DNA of 64,000 nucleotides from assembly GCF_037975245.1 (NCBI RefSeq), contig NC_092583.1, positions 1,469,764-1,533,763 of the forward strand, written 5' to 3'. Both the position numbers and the translations under genes were made by a program. Positions 46,721 through 60,746 of this stretch are shown piece by piece (the first letter of the stretch is position 1; each line of letters opens with the position of its first letter). This DNA is from Apostichopus japonicus. Taxonomy: Eukaryota > Echinodermata > Holothuroidea > Aspidochirotida > Stichopodidae. A model generated the notes under the pieces. The model was given only the letters and a program-made list of their open reading frames with translations. It was not told the DNA's origin and ran no database searches.

Positions 46721-48349
46721 AACATATTGTACTGCAACTTGCAGTCTAGACCAACCACTGCCAGTCCTGCCTGGAGGTTACATACCTACCCTAACCACAG
46801 CCACCATCATAGCTTATCTATATTATGCCCATAAATGAGCTTATATAACAGATTGTTCTACTAGAGTACTATAAACAGACATACTGCATTATTGCTGTTG
46901 CATACGTCCAGAGCCTCAACAACTGGAAGATCCTGTCTCGTGTAACTTATTAATATATGATAGTTATTTATTAATTGTCTAACAAGTTTATAGGGCATCA
47001 CTCTTCAGTCTCTTGCTCTTTAAACTTTGCCATGTCCCCAGCTCTCCCCTCCCCCGCTCCCCAATTTGAAATCCTTAGTAATTCTCTGGGAATGTAATAA
47101 ATAACTTCCATGTTAAGACAGATTTCACCTGTACTCAATAGTTGGCGATTTCCTTACACCCACTTGACTAAGTATATATAACGCATTAGGTGTAGATTGC
47201 TATAAACAATTATTATTTGTCCATGTGGTTATGCGGTTGTAATATATAATTATTGGGCAGTAAATATATGAAAGATCCCTATAGTTGAGCTTATACGCTA
47301 TAACACAATCCCAGGGTGTAGTGAAATATCGTGATTCCTCACCCCTTCCACTTCGCCGCAAAATGAGAGCGCTGAAATTTCCCACCGTAATATTTTCCAC
47401 ATGCATTTATAGTCTAGTCGTGTCTCACCAGCTAGAGAGTTGTTATTATGGGTCTCACAACCTATTTTACAACAGTGGCGTCATATATCGTTTCAGTGAC
47501 ACTGTACAATGTAGCGATAGGCGTTTAAAATAGTGAAATTTATTAGAAACAAAGTAATTTACACACTTACCAGAAGTACCGTACGGTTACACGTCTAAGA
47601 ACTGCGGATTATTACAACATTAAAACTAACATTCGTGAATGTTAATATATATGATTTGGTCAACGAGTCTCTCCCTCTGTCTGTCTGTCTGTCGGTCTGT
47701 CTTGGTCACTGTATCATCCCACCAAGGAAAACAACACACCAATGCAAAAACACTTCTATTGAAACTACGAACCGAAGAGCAGTTTTCTGAGAAAACTGAA
47801 GTGTGGGTCTGTTTTTCGTTATTCCAGAATATATATATAGCGACTTGCATGGTTTTAAACTGTACGATGTAATGTCAGTATCACGTGCTTATATAGCTAT
47901 TGCAACCGATGGGGAATTCCAGCTTTCACTTCAAAACATCAAACGTAGGTGTGTGGGAAGTTGGAGTTGGACGCCCCATCCGGTTTCATGCTATAGCATA
48001 TATAGCTACACTAAATGTGGGAATTTAGATTGTTCTATATTTAAGGGCTCAATTTCGTCAAAATGATGATTACATATCAATTTGCGATGCATATAGTAAT
48101 GATGTAGTGATCACATCATAATAATGGCTGGAAATGATTCATGCAGGGCAAAAAAGAAGTGTTTCGGTTCTTTTGATAATACAAAGTATTTCAGGTCGAA
48201 ATAAGAAGACGCAAATTCTAGACACACAAAAATGAAGGTAAAATAATAGTAAAAAAATTAATAAAACAAGCCACACGTTGACTTCAGAGTACACTCTCGT
48301 CATATACGGAACTTTAAAACAATCAAATCGCATTTTGTAGGAGAGAATT
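46719..48349. other. Non-coding stretch
   Basis: It contains a short (CTGT)n run at 47672-47703. No gene was recognised. Confidence 0.35.
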
Positions 48350-48896
48350 CAGACCCGGCAACTCTCCCGGTTTTACCGGGAGACTCCCGGTCTTTAACCG
48401 AATCTCCCGGCCTCCCGGTTTCATATTCTATTCTCCCGGTTTTTTAATGTTTCATCACTTGCGACATTTCTGAAAATAACCAACAATTAGTTCTATTCTT
48501 AGTAATTCCCCACAGAAACGCTGAACAGGAAAGGCTATTCAGTGTAGTTCGCAAGAACAAGACAGACAGTCGGTCAAGTCTCAAGCTTGATGGGACTCTA
48601 TCTAGAATACTAGGCATGAAGTCACAGTACCCAGAGTCCACTGTTTCTTGTTTCAAATGGAAGCCTACTAAAGAAACCCTGTAGAAAGCGAAGCGAGCTG
48701 CTGTAAACTACAACAAGAAACACTGATTAGATGATTCTCTCACTGTATTGCATAAGTAGACTATACTTATTTAGGAGTATTTATATCATTTCAGTTGAAA
48801 ATTACCAAGCTCCCTACTTTCCCCTTATTCTCCCTATTTTTGGCCCTGAAAAATGTTATTCTCCCTATTTTGGGGTCAAACAGGTTGACAGGTCTG
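48350..48896 (+). pseudogene. hAT transposon relic with C-terminal transposase domain
   Basis: The ends are imperfect inverted repeats (CAGACCCGGCAACTC at the left; CAGACCTGTCAACCT on the complement at the right), with AGAATT directly outside both. Inside, a plus-strand frame at about 48507-48722 reads VIPHRNAEQERLFSVVRKNK, TDSRSSLKLDGTLSRILGMK and KRAAVNYNKKH. This is the hAT C-terminal dimerisation domain (normally PHSNA..ER.FS..R..KT..R..L). A TAG interrupts it shortly before the end (after KETL), and the DDE catalytic part is absent, so it is a deleted and dead copy. The left end has four CTCCCGG repeats. Confidence 0.8.
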
Positions 48897-48904
48897 AGAA
48901 TTTA

Positions 48905-49985
48905 ATGCTGATAGTCGTAATCGATTAATCGCCAGTAGTCGCGATTACACTTTGGAAGTTCGATTAACCGCCTTCAAAACCTAAGCTGCGATTACTCGAC
49001 TACAATTAAGCTAGCACTACACATAATCTGCTATTGGAAAATAGCCTAAGCTATCAAAAACAACACTAAAGCAGTTTGTCAGCAAATATCGCAATAAGTA
49101 TACAGGTTCTCACAGTCACAGTGTGTTGTGTTAAAAATGGGCAAGCATCTGCTCCAGTTTGATTCATGCTTTTGCCTGTCAGTATAATACGCTTGTTATG
49201 AAGTGCAACATTCAGTCCTGGCAATGTTTAATCATTGCACATAATCGCAAGTTTAATCTTTTACGATTGCCAAAGTATTTGTCATTTCTTTAGACATGTT
49301 TACAATTACTTCATTACTGGCCTGGTTCATTTTTCTCGGACGTCTGCAGTGTGTCGATTGCGGTGGAGTTTCAATTCAATGTGCAAAATATGTCCCTGAT
49401 ATCGCGCTAGGCTAATGCCTACCCTAAAACATTGAACGTCCTTTTACAAAAGAAAAACTCGTGCGTACTAATCATCATACCGCTACAAGGTGTGAAAACC
49501 ATTGTTTGCATGTTTGCTTTCATTGGTGCTTGTAGCTGAAGTAGCCTCGTAGATTCATTTCAAAACTTTTTGATTGACTATAATGGATGATTTTAAGAAA
49601 CGTTGATTATTATGATTATTTCTTTTTGGAATGGGATTGAGAATGGTAGGGGTGAGGGTCTACACACCCACACCCCTTGGATCCGAGGGTGACATTATTT
49701 ATGGATGTGTTCCTTTAAATATCTTTAATGACCTGAATTTTACCTGATACCTTTCACTAACATTGAATTCATCAATTATTGGATTTTTTTCTCTCGTGTA
49801 GGTTTAAAGTGGTTCCCGTACATGGCTATGCATGAAATAATCTGCTAGGTATACCCTACAAAATTAGAGATCGCTGTTATGAAACTATTCAAAATACTGT
49901 TGCTGTCAGAGCAAAAAGGAAACAGACAAAAAAAGACCCCGTTGGAAATAATGTGACGCCATTATGAATAACGTAAGCAAGTTAC
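48905..49985. other. Non-coding stretch
   Basis: No gene was recognised between the hAT relic and the LINE remnant. Part of the right side may be eroded LINE 5' sequence. Confidence 0.35.
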
Positions 49986-49989
49986 TTAG

Positions 49990-50922
<933 letters not shown>

Positions 50923-51865
50923 TATTGCGCAATCAATACAAATAGCAAAGGATCAACACATACACAGGACAAACACAAAAATACACACTGAACGCTTAAC
51001 TACGTAGAGACTATAAAACCATACAAACTATTAAAACTGTATACAAACAAAAAGGGAACCCCCCCCCAAAAAAAAAACAACAACGATATAAAAAAAAATT
51101 AAAGAAAGAAGCAATAACTATAAAAGCCGTAATACGCCTAGTTGACACTAAAATAATATGATCTTTTAACAAGAATAACGTTGAAAAGGATTAGGTGAAA
51201 TACCTTCATGTTATTACTTTCCCTGCCAGCGACATGAAAGTTCAATGATTACCGTAAAGAGGATTTTAGCCAACCATTGTTTTTAATTTCCCCATATAGG
51301 TATAGCAATGAACATCCTCTTTCACTTTTTACCACCGAGCTATTGGAGCTTTCGATGCAGGATGTATGTAATCTAAGGTCGAATCATTTCCTTACAAGTT
51401 GACGGAGAGCCTATATTGCTTTTTTCTTCTTCTGAGAATCACGCTTTTCATAAAAAAAATATAAAACAATGGAAATTCAAATTTTAAGTGAAACACAGTT
51501 CAGTTTTGTTCATAAAAAAAACAACAGTAATTGGCACTAGAGTGAGTGTATAGACCTTATTATACACTAACTAATTATGATAAATATATAGTATATGAAA
51601 AACAAAACCAATGTCAGTGGCATTAATTGCATGTATCTTTTAAATTAATGGGCATGCATTTACAGTTTAATGAATGTTCATATTTTGTACTTGCTGCAGA
51701 GTGTACCATATACAGGGTTAATATTTATTTGTTTAGATATTGTAACTTAAATTGGGTTATTGATGGTCCTCTATTTAGCGGTTTTTCCCAGGACCTGGGA
51801 TGTGTCAAATTAGATTTTATCGTACAGAGGACTGGTGTAGCTATACAAGATTTGTCCAAACTCTC
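50923..51865. other. Non-coding stretch
   Basis: AT-rich DNA with A-runs. No gene or element was recognised. Confidence 0.35.
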
Positions 51866-52732
51866 TTATCCCTGATTGCTTTTTCTCTGTATACACTGAT
51901 ATGGCCTTAGCAAATGTAAATCTCTATTCAGCAATGGAAGGTTTAAATTATTACAAACCTTCCAAACATCACAGCAAAAGGTGAAAGATCTATTGAACCA
52001 TGTTTGCTGTATGGTACCCCATGAGAATTGAAGACAGCATTTCATCTCAGTCATGTTGGTTTTCATTGACAACCTTGATGAGTGACCTTTGCAGAGTTTG
52101 GTTGAATCTTTCATCAAGCCCATTGGTCTGTGGGTGGTAGCTAGAGGATTCTCTGTGGTCTACCCCTATCATGTCAAACAGGGACTTGTTCAGAGCATTA
52201 ACAAATTCTCCTCTCTGGTCCGAGATGACAATTTTCATGCACCCAAATCTAAATAAATGGAAACATTTAAATAACTATTGTTAAAGTATTGATTACGAGT
52301 AATGTAATGAACTACTGGCATCTGCAGAATGGCTGCATGGTTTAATCAGGAAATCATTTCAGCACTGATTTAAAAAAAAAGTAAGTTAAAAGCACTGACC
52401 ATATCCCACTAACATTTTATTGACATTAACTTAACAATCAACTTCTATAAATTCCTGTAACCATTTGGCCGCTTTCTGGATCACAGTTAAAACAGAGCAA
52501 ATTGTAGGTCTACGTAACTAATTTCATATGTATGCTATGTAAAGTAGAAACAAAAGGAGATGGATATTTACCTGGCCATGGTTTCAAACAGAAAGTTTGC
52601 AACAGTTTTTGCTGTTTTGTTTCTTACAGCAACAGCCTCTGGCCATTTTGAAAAATAGTCACATAGGGCTTATATGATGTACTTATTTCCATTGATGGTC
52701 TCTGGAAGGGGTCCAATCATATCCACACCCAT

Positions 52733-55532
52733 CTAAAAAAAGAAGTAAAATAGCATTCAGAACCATACACAATCTTATAATACGAACTGATGTTCAAGTG
52801 ATTTTTATCTGAGTTTTGTAAAATGCTAAACATTCAATTGTTTTTTTTTAATTTTTTTATTGTAACTCACACTGGAAGACTCTGTTACCAAGTTTTTTCT
52901 TCATTACCAAACCTATTATATACTTACTGACTTGTCAAACCCAACTGTTATATCCAATGGGAAATCTCTGAAGTGAGATGCTAGTCACATGCAGTGATCC
53001 ATCTAGCTGACAATCTAGCTGGTAATTGTCACTAGGGACTATCATAGGCCTGGTAACCATTTTCATCACCTTTGAATGTGGGGTGGGGGGGGGGGAACAG
53101 ATGTATAAGTAACTGGATGAGTGATTGATAGTTAGTCAGAAAATTGCCTTGGAATCTGTCAGTGAGATGACAGGGTTACACCTAACTGATGTAGGAAGCA
53201 TACATTGGTACAACCTATACTTTGGTATCTATATATTGTAAGCATTTAGAAATGTTACAAATTAATCTTTGAAGGGAATTTGCAGATTTTTTTTATATTA
53301 ATGACAGAAATTCACACTGTAGAGTTATAGTATATGGAAGGAAAGACTTCTTGGTTATTAACCAAGTAGCAAATTTTACTTAAACAGATGTTGAAATAAG
53401 CATATGGGTTCATTGGGGATGAATTTTGGACAAAAGGCTCTGGCTTTGTTTGTACTTTAGTTATGAACTGCATATGAATTTACGTACCTAGGACATTTTC
53501 TCGGATACTTCTTTATGACAACAATTCAACTACTGAACTCTGTTATGTTCATGTGTCATTCTTGCTTCATATCACAATTCAGTTTTCTTTTCATTTTGAA
53601 ATTCATATCAGATAATCCTATGTAAAGGTTTTCCTGTTGCTTTAATTATACGCAGCTAAAAAAAATACCAAAATGTGTTCTTAGCGGAATTTGTGTTTAT
53701 GGCTGCAGTACATGAAAATTCCTGACAGTACTGCGAGTCATTAAGTCTACTGAATGTACCACCATCATGATCATCTTTAATATATGCTTAGTAAATTATA
53801 ACTTTGAGAACAAATGAATAAGCTAGATCTTTCATTCTCTGGGCAATCTCCACACATACTCCTTATACTCTTGCACTGGCCAGCAAAGGGATGCAAACTT
53901 TAAGCATCGGTTGATAACTTGATATGCATATGGTGAATGACTTTGCAGTTACAATCATGCAAACAAATATTGCTTTTAGATGACAAAAAACAAAGTGATT
54001 TAGTGATAACTGTGCTGCTTGTGAACAGTATTTTCGACCCAGGCCTAGCATTTATAAGCTGAACGCATAAGGTGGTTCATATGTATTCCATTAACATGTA
54101 AGGCCTATGAGCTAGGATCTAAAAAACATGTTACACAACTTCCATTGCAGATTCCATCAAAATCAGTGCCTCCTGAAATGCCGATGAAAAAAATACCTAG
54201 GTGGTGAAATTGTCACCACTCGTGTCCTACAAGGACTCTTACAGAAATTGAAATGAACCTGATATTTAGATGATTAAGCCACCTTCTCGGATCCCTTTCT
54301 TTCAAATTAGGGTCTTATACCAAAATACTCCCTATCATTTGGTCAAATAAGTTCATGATAACATGTGGGATAAAACAAAAGCAAATTGTTGTGCATCTTT
54401 ATTTGCTCTTTCTTCAATTGTTTCTCTCAACACCTGCAGCTATCCTCCTGAATAGAAATTTATTCACCCACCCTCAAATTTGTCAAAGAGATTACACTAG
54501 GCCTATATTAGTTTTTAGGTCCATTCTGGTCACCATTCTAGCAATACTACAGTATATCACCAAGCAGTGTCTACATGTGATAATACATTGCAAATTTAAT
54601 ATAAATGATATAAACTTGGTTTAACCATGGAGCTATAATCCCAGGTTTATAGCTCCATGGTTTAACCTGCACTAATTTAATTGCAACATTGTTTTGTGCA
54701 TATATTAACAACCTTAATTACTGTGGAGAATGTTTAATGAATATTCATACCATAACCATGTACATGTTTGCATAATTAAAATATCACCAGCAAAAAGGAC
54801 CATTAAACCGTACATTATTAGCCAACACAGCTAACCTCCTGACAATGAAGTGATGGGCAGGTGGCCAACTGATTACCTATAGCATATATTCGACCTGCTG
54901 CAGTGTCTGTGCACATCCCGGCACCAATATATTAAAAAAATATGGGAAAACCTCTAAAAAGAAAGAGATAATAAAGTAACACTCATTAATTTAATTGATC
55001 CTCCAAAATGGACAAGACAGGGACCCCCCCCCCACTCCCTTGCTACCTTGTGTTTTAACTAGTAAGGGGACTAATCCCAGGACATATCTTTCAGATAATC
55101 TGAAAAGTCCTATCCTGAAGATTTCTTTTTGTTTGTAACCTAGCAATTTCAAACACATAATCATTATTGAAATTAAAAGCTTGTATACTCATGGTAGCAT
55201 GCATGGGTACACACTACACAGCTGATATGTAACTGACAGCCGATCAGCCGAAGTCTTACTCCTAGGTTACAGTAAGGCTAGCCTATAGTAGCCCAATACT
55301 ATTCGTGTCTTGCCGACTAATTATGCATCACGATATTCTCTAACACTAATAAGGTTTAGACTTTTCAGTTCTACTCTTAGGTGATTACAAATAATAAAAT
55401 ATACCTATAATCTGCAAGGCCCAAATGGCCAATGCACTTATAGTTCAAGTTATATGCATATCTATGGAATCATTTTCTTCAGTGGAAATAATTCCTAAAA
55501 GTTTTATACAAATAAACAAATAAAACACTTAC
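52733..55532 (-). other. Presumed intronic region of the broken integrase gene
   Basis: An exon with the H2C2 zinc-binding part of the integrase would be expected here, but I could not recognise one. It contains the palindrome at 54618-54667 and a poly-G run at 53082-53095. Confidence 0.35.
54618..54667. repeat. Palindromic repeat with 21-bp arms
   Basis: The left arm GGTTTAACCATGGAGCTATA (54618-) and the right arm ending at 54667 are reverse complements except for one base, around an 8-base spacer (TCCCAGGT). The core CCATGGAGCTAT is shared with the perfect palindrome at 28.0 kb. It could form a cruciform or a stable RNA hairpin. Confidence 0.85.
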
Positions 55533-55855
55533 CGCCAAACCCTTCTTGTAAGCTCCAATTTTGTGGGCTTTGGCCAAGGGCCTATCTTCGTTGCCATGTG
55601 GGCCGACGTTAACTAGATCGGCATCTCCCGTCAGTCTAAAACTCTTCGATCTTCCCCTTATCGATCTTTCTAGATTTAACGTAGACTTTTCAGGGTACAC
55701 TCCTGACGAAAGATATTTTCCAATGATACTGTAGGCCTACTCGTCATCGGTATCCAGCTCAGGAGAAGTCATCTTGTAATATCAGATCGGGCTAAGTAAG
55801 TTAACGGTCTCAACTCTTAATGCAATTACTGTGCGTGCAAATATGCAACTACTCA

Positions 55856-57817
55856 CAGGCGCGTATCCAGGGGGGGGGCGGTGGGGGCGCGCGCCCCCCG
55901 GGTAAGGAAAAGAGGAGAGAAAAAAAGAGAAGAAAAACGGGAAAAGGAGGGGGAAAAAAAAAGAAAAGGAGGAGAGGAAGGAAGGGAAAAGAAAAAGAAA
56001 AAAGAGAGAAAAAGGAGAAAAGGAGGGAGTAGAAGATAGCCAAGACCTCGGGAAGAGAAAGAGGAACAGTCATAGTTAAAGCGCTGATCCCTATCATATA
56101 CACAGGGTAGCCAGTGACAGATCAAGGATTACGAAGGGGGTGTGCGCCTCACCCTACCCCTTACACCGACAACTCCATTTTTGACGTTTCCATTTTTCCT
56201 CTCTCACTAATGTATCTATATAAATACTATATATGGTCTATCATAACGCGTGTGTGTGTATGGACGCCTTAAACAATTGTAAACTTGTGCTATATGGAAC
56301 CGACTGTGGCTGGTCTTGAACTCGACCGAGTCGTCGGGGAACATGACGCATGTGGGGGGAAGGGGGCGACCGCCCCCCCCGAGCAAATTTTCTTTATGAC
56401 ATCGCTAGTAATTTCAAAATAGACAATGCTTAGATGCAACTTACAAGGCCTGGGAAGTGTCAATTCCAGCGATCTGGGAGGCATTTTCGGCCAAAATTTT
56501 TCTTTACGCTTCGCGCCAACATATGGTGGCGCTTCGCTTAGATAGTTTGCCTAAAGGCTTTGCCCCTCCCTTGGCAATTACTCGCTAAACGCCTGTTCGA
56601 ATTTGTAAAGCAAAGAGCAGATATAACATATCAGTGAGAATTGAAATGCATGTTCCACGATGAACAGCCTCAAAAAGTGTCTATGTGTGTAGTCAAAGGC
56701 GTAGGAGCCCAATTGGATTTGGGGACTGTAATGACTTGCCCGAAAAAAAAGTAAAAATTTTTCGCGCGCAAAGCGCGCGTTCAACATATCGATGCCAATA
56801 TCATATAAGCAAGCATCGGTCATTACATTGCATGGCATCGTGTACCGCACGGTCCGTCAAAGTTGCACAGTATACCGCCGGATGCTAATGTAAACAACCA
56901 AATGTCTTATGTAGATCAGGAGAAAAACCATACAGATCCATTTATGTCAAAACTCTCTTTTACAGTAGTAATGTCGGCCAAGCTTGGAACTTTATTTTAA
57001 TTACCAAGGAGATCATTTTTAAGCTATTCATTGCTATTTATTTTTCTTTCAGTAGGTGCCAGAAAAAAAGGGAAAACATTTGGTTGCGGCGGGGGGGGGG
57101 GGGCTGCAGCCCCCGCCTCCTACGGGACCTACGCCTATGTGTGTAGTGTTCGGTTTCGATATACCTGATATATCGGAAATATCTGGTATTTATCATTTCC
57201 TTCAACGAAGTTTTATAATAGCCATTATAAGAGGTTGCAATATTTCTACACCAATAAATTAACTGTGTCTGAATTTTCCAAAATTTCCTCACCAACATTC
57301 TTCATCATACTTTCCTCTACTCGTGCAATTTTGACTTGTCTGTTAGGGGTTGAAGGAGGTTTTTCTATATTGGTTGTCCATAGATTGAATTTTGTGCAAC
57401 ATTATGGGTATGTTTTGAAGTGATTTTATTCACGAGAAATGTGAATTTTCAAATTCTCAACAAATAATGGGCTTAAAACCTTCAAAAGTGGGGCTTTCGG
57501 ATATTGTGGGCCGTGACGTAGAATCACCCACAAAAGCAATGATCCATAGGACATGCAATGAGGTCGAACATGGTGTGTGACTGGTGACAATCTTCAAAAA
57601 GGTTATTGATGGAAAAAAACTTTTGGGAAATACTTGGTACTCGGGCAAAAGTGTACATCTGGTTGGTCATTTTCAAGCCCGAGAAGTGCCATTTCCGGTG
57701 ATATGGGGGGTATCGAAACCAGAAATTTTCTTGTACGCTGCGCGCCAACCGATGGTGGCGCTCCGCTTAGATAGTAATTCGCGCCCCCCGGGTTAGAAAA
57801 TCCTGGATACGCGCCTG
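55856..57817. mobile_element. Composite hAT-like MITE region with nested insertions
   Basis: The outer ends CAGGCGCGTATCCAGG (left) and the complement of CCTGGATACGCGCCTG (right) match. The flanking 8-mers agree only in part (ACTACTCA and ACTAAGAA). Inside are a purine-rich GGAAAAG/GAAAAAG tract (55900-56040), two diverged copies of the MITE core also found at 60.0 and 60.9 kb (about 56346-56594 and 57660-57800), and a separate inserted element at 56694-57139. It has no transposase coding. Confidence 0.7.
56694..57139. mobile_element. hAT-like MITE nested in another, perfect 8-bp target duplication
   Basis: The left end CAAAGGCGTAGGAGCCC and the right end (complement) CATAGGCGTAGGTCCC are inverted repeats. 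TGTGTAGT lies directly outside both (56686-56693 and 57140-57147). A hairpin TTCGCGCGCAAAGCGCGCG lies near 56760. It inserted into the older composite element that spans 55.86-57.82 kb. Confidence 0.85.
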
Positions 57818-59895
57818 ACTAAGAAATTTTGGGCCTGCGATATGTAACGTTAACGACGTAGACGGCACATTCACTTCACTGAGTAAACAGCAGTATAAAT
57901 TTTACAGTAGAATGCAAATACGCATGCGTGAAATAACAACTTTGTCACACCTAGAACGTAGAGCGGGAGATTTCCACATTTCCCGCGTACTGAATAAATA
58001 TATTGACTCTGACCAGGAAGTTTTTCCATAACAACTCCCTGCTCTGACCCCGGATTTGACCTCCAAGCTCCGGATGGCGGGGAACTTTCTGTCTGCAGCC
58101 GCGTACCGGTTGAAATACATTTACCTTCAACCTACATGGTTGATCTTTCTCCAACGTTAAGAAATTCCGACCTTCCAAACAACTACCCTAATAGTAGTAA
58201 CGATTGATAAGCAGCAGAGTCAGACAGACATGACTAATTAGTTCAGAAGATACATTTAACATTATGCAGCCTTATGACACTGACAGTCGACGATCGAAAT
58301 ATAGCGGACAGCGTCCCTTTGGAGTGTAGTCTCCATGATAATAATAACATTTTGCCGCCTCTTCCCACAACAGTCGACACTCGAAGTATTAGTTCTGCTT
58401 TAACCGAGTTTTGCGGGTGCATGCTGACCGATATATGACATTGTCATCCTGGTCTTCGCTAGTAAATTACCTCCTTTTAAGTAATAACGGAACGTAGATA
58501 GGGCCAGAAATGTTTGTCACTCAACAGAACCACGTTAAAGCTCTTTAAAGAGGACCCGGACACTTTCCACGGTGGCGTAGAAAGCAAGGGAAAGTGTCCC
58601 TGAGACACTATTCACGCAAATGAGACACTATATCCTAGTAATATGTGTCCTACGGACGCCCGGACACTCATTACTGCCACAGCGGCACACTGGCCTGCAT
58701 AGGGCCCCACAATAGTCTACAGGAGGGGGGGGGGGACAACTTTCCCTGTGGAATCTGTGCCACCACCACCCACATCTTTGTTTCAATTCGTTCCCATTAA
58801 CCACATCAAAGGTGTCCTGCACGAGAGTGCCCAGTCAGTGTAATTCTTGCAATGAACAATTGCCCATGCTATTAGCGGCAAGTACTTCCTCTTTTGAAAA
58901 CACCGTGTGTAATACAGGGAACAACCCTTATGGTGTAATCAACGTCTGTTTTACCAGACTGAATGAGTAGAGCCCGTCAGATGTTGGTTAGTTTCAAGTT
59001 AATTCAGCACTATAAGGTCTTTTATTTCGCTGATTTAATACTCTCTGGAGGAAAGTTTTCGAAGCTGTTGAAACAGAAGAAGAAGGAATATATTATCCGT
59101 CCAGGATATCTTTTAGTACGAGTAGTAAGTACGATACTTTTTTATATTTATTATTATTTAAACACTTGCTATGTGATGGTTATTATCAGAAAGAACCGCA
59201 GAGTCACGCTTTGATTGTTGTTCTGCATAACAAGGGCTGACCAATCTAGTTTCATTTCGGTCCTGTATACTAACACTGGTACGAAATAAAACTCTTTCTC
59301 CTTATTATTACATTAACAACTTTTCACTTAAATCATGATACGCGTGTGAAAAAAAAGGCAAGCTAACACGTGACAGCTTACTGTGAAATGTTGTCCGTAT
59401 AAGGTGTCAATATCTGTGTTCAGAAGATTTATTGTGCGGACAAGGCCAAACAATTCAGATCTGTAGAAGTGGGGTGGGGTTGGTGGGGTGGGCATCGGGT
59501 GTGGGTGGTAATCTCTATTTTAACTTCATCCGTATAGATTTTTAGCATGCTAACATCGCCAGAATTTTTCAGAGGTATATTTTACATGTCCTTCCCGAAT
59601 ACACCTACATGTGTAAAAGTAATAATAATAATAATAAAAAAACAAAAACAAAAAACATACTATTTCTGTGATTGAAAATTCTTTTGAGGGTGAAAGTCAA
59701 ATCCTCGTGAGAGTCACTGACCATTATGGCTCTGGTATATGCTTTGCGTGTAATATATGTTTGACCCAATCTAATTCCCTACTTGAATAATACTTGATCG
59801 AAATAAGAGATCCAAATTGTTGGATCCATTCTGCTATCGTCAATTTGGCGAGTCACTAAACCTTTCACGCAACATTGCCTCTCATCTCTTTACTC
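57818..59895. other. Stretch with no confirmed gene
   Basis: It holds one possible exon at 58963-59124, described separately. The rest is AT-rich with short open frames lacking resemblance to known families. Confidence 0.35.
58963..59124 (+). CDS. Possible coding exon, unknown product
   Basis: An ATG opens 54 codons (MSRARQMLVSFKLIQHYKVF through YIIRPGYLLVRV) and is followed exactly in phase 0 by a consensus GTAAGT donor at 59125. The product is basic in its second half (KLLKQKKKEY). I recognise no family, and no partner exon can be named. Confidence 0.2.
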
Positions 59896-60191
59896 CAGGC
59901 GCGTAGCCAAGGGGGGGGGGGCGAAGGGGGCAGCCGGCCCCCCCCTTGAGCATATATATATATATTTTTTTTAAATGATTTTATGATATCGCTAGTAATT
60001 TCAAAAGAGAAAATGCTAAGATTCAACTTACAAGGCCTGGGAAGTGCCATTTCCAGCGATCTGGGAGGCATTTTCAGCCAAAATTTTCTTGTACGCTTCG
60101 CGCCAACCATGGTGGCGCTACGCTTAGATAGTTTGCCATGCCAAATCAATAGTTTCGCCCCTCCCTTGGCAAATTCCTGGCTACGCGCCTG
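59896..60191. mobile_element. hAT-like MITE, complete, perfect 8-bp target duplication
   Basis: It starts CAGGCGCGTAGCCA and ends with the complement, CTGGCTACGCGCCTG. CTTTACTC lies directly outside both ends (59888-59895 and 60192-60199). The 296-bp interior contains the family core AAGGCCTGGGAAGTGCCATT, then TTTTCTTGTACGCTTCGCG, then the near-palindrome GCGCCAACCATGGTGGCGC. The same core is found in the elements at 56.4, 57.7 and 60.9 kb. Confidence 0.9.
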
Positions 60192-60404
60192 CTTTACTCA
60201 GTAATTCATTGTCTATGTACATATTGTGAGACATTTTTTATTGGACACTTTTCTCTTGTATATACATGTTTGATTTTATATCAAATTGGTATGGCGGTAT
60301 ATTTTTAGAATAGGTCAGGATCGATGGCCAGACACTGGTTTTCTTATTGGTTTGCTCTTTCGTTTCTTGTCTGGTCAGCGGTCATTTGCTTCTTTTGTTG
60401 TGTG

Positions 60405-60512
60405 TTTGACTTGTATTCTTAATGTATTTTATGACTTTTATATTTGTAAAGCGCCCTGAGACTTCTGTTATGGGCGCTTAATAAGAACTGTTTATTATTA
60501 TTATTATTATGA
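60405..60512 (+). mobile_element. LINE or SINE 3' tail fragment (L2/CR1-like)
   Basis: TATTTGTAAAGCGCCCTGAG, then GGGCGCTTAATAAGAACTG, then a (TTA)n tail. It is the same tail type as at 4.4 kb and, reversed, at 46.2 kb. No coding part remains. Confidence 0.65.
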
Positions 60513-60746
60513 GTTGAATATTGAAACGTTGTAACTTTAAAGTACATGCCTAACAATCATTTTTGCCTGATGCGACGTTTGTGGACTTAAAACGTACAAT
60601 GTTCTATTTTGTCTGTATGGTAACTTAACCGCACGTATCCTTTCGCGAAAATATGTAGCACTTTGCATGCATGACTTGCAAAATTCAAATGCAAAATGCA
60701 GCCTTGTTTGGTTGTAGGTGAGATACACGCTGATATCCGTGTCGTA

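Larger units (their letters stand above)
51940..55772 (-). pseudogene. Broken integrase gene with spliceosomal introns (Gypsy-type integrase, KRBA2/GIN1-like)
   Basis: Three exon remnants are seen. Exon A (55772-55533) encodes a short N-terminal block (AYSIIGKYLSSGVYPEKST), which I link to this gene by resemblance, and ends at GTAAGT. Exon B (52732-52572), after a pyrimidine-rich AG, encodes the start of the integrase core (MGVDMIGPLPE, YFSKWPEAV). Exon C starts at 52248 and encodes FGCMKIVISDQRGEFVN and SSYHPQTNGLDERFNQTL, so the DDE-type integrase motifs around the second Asp and the Glu are present. The B-C intron (323 bp, GTAAAT...TTTAG) joins an Arg codon exactly. Breaks seen: TAG in exon A, TAA in exon B after NKYII, TGA where Trp is expected in exon C, then a frameshift. 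The zinc-binding exon is not found. Origin as a domesticated or intron-bearing mobile integrase is inferred. Confidence 0.65.

Noticed and set aside
52047-52238. A living Gypsy retrotransposon
   Set aside because: No long terminal repeats, protease, reverse transcriptase or RNase H is seen nearby, and the integrase has introns and stop codons.
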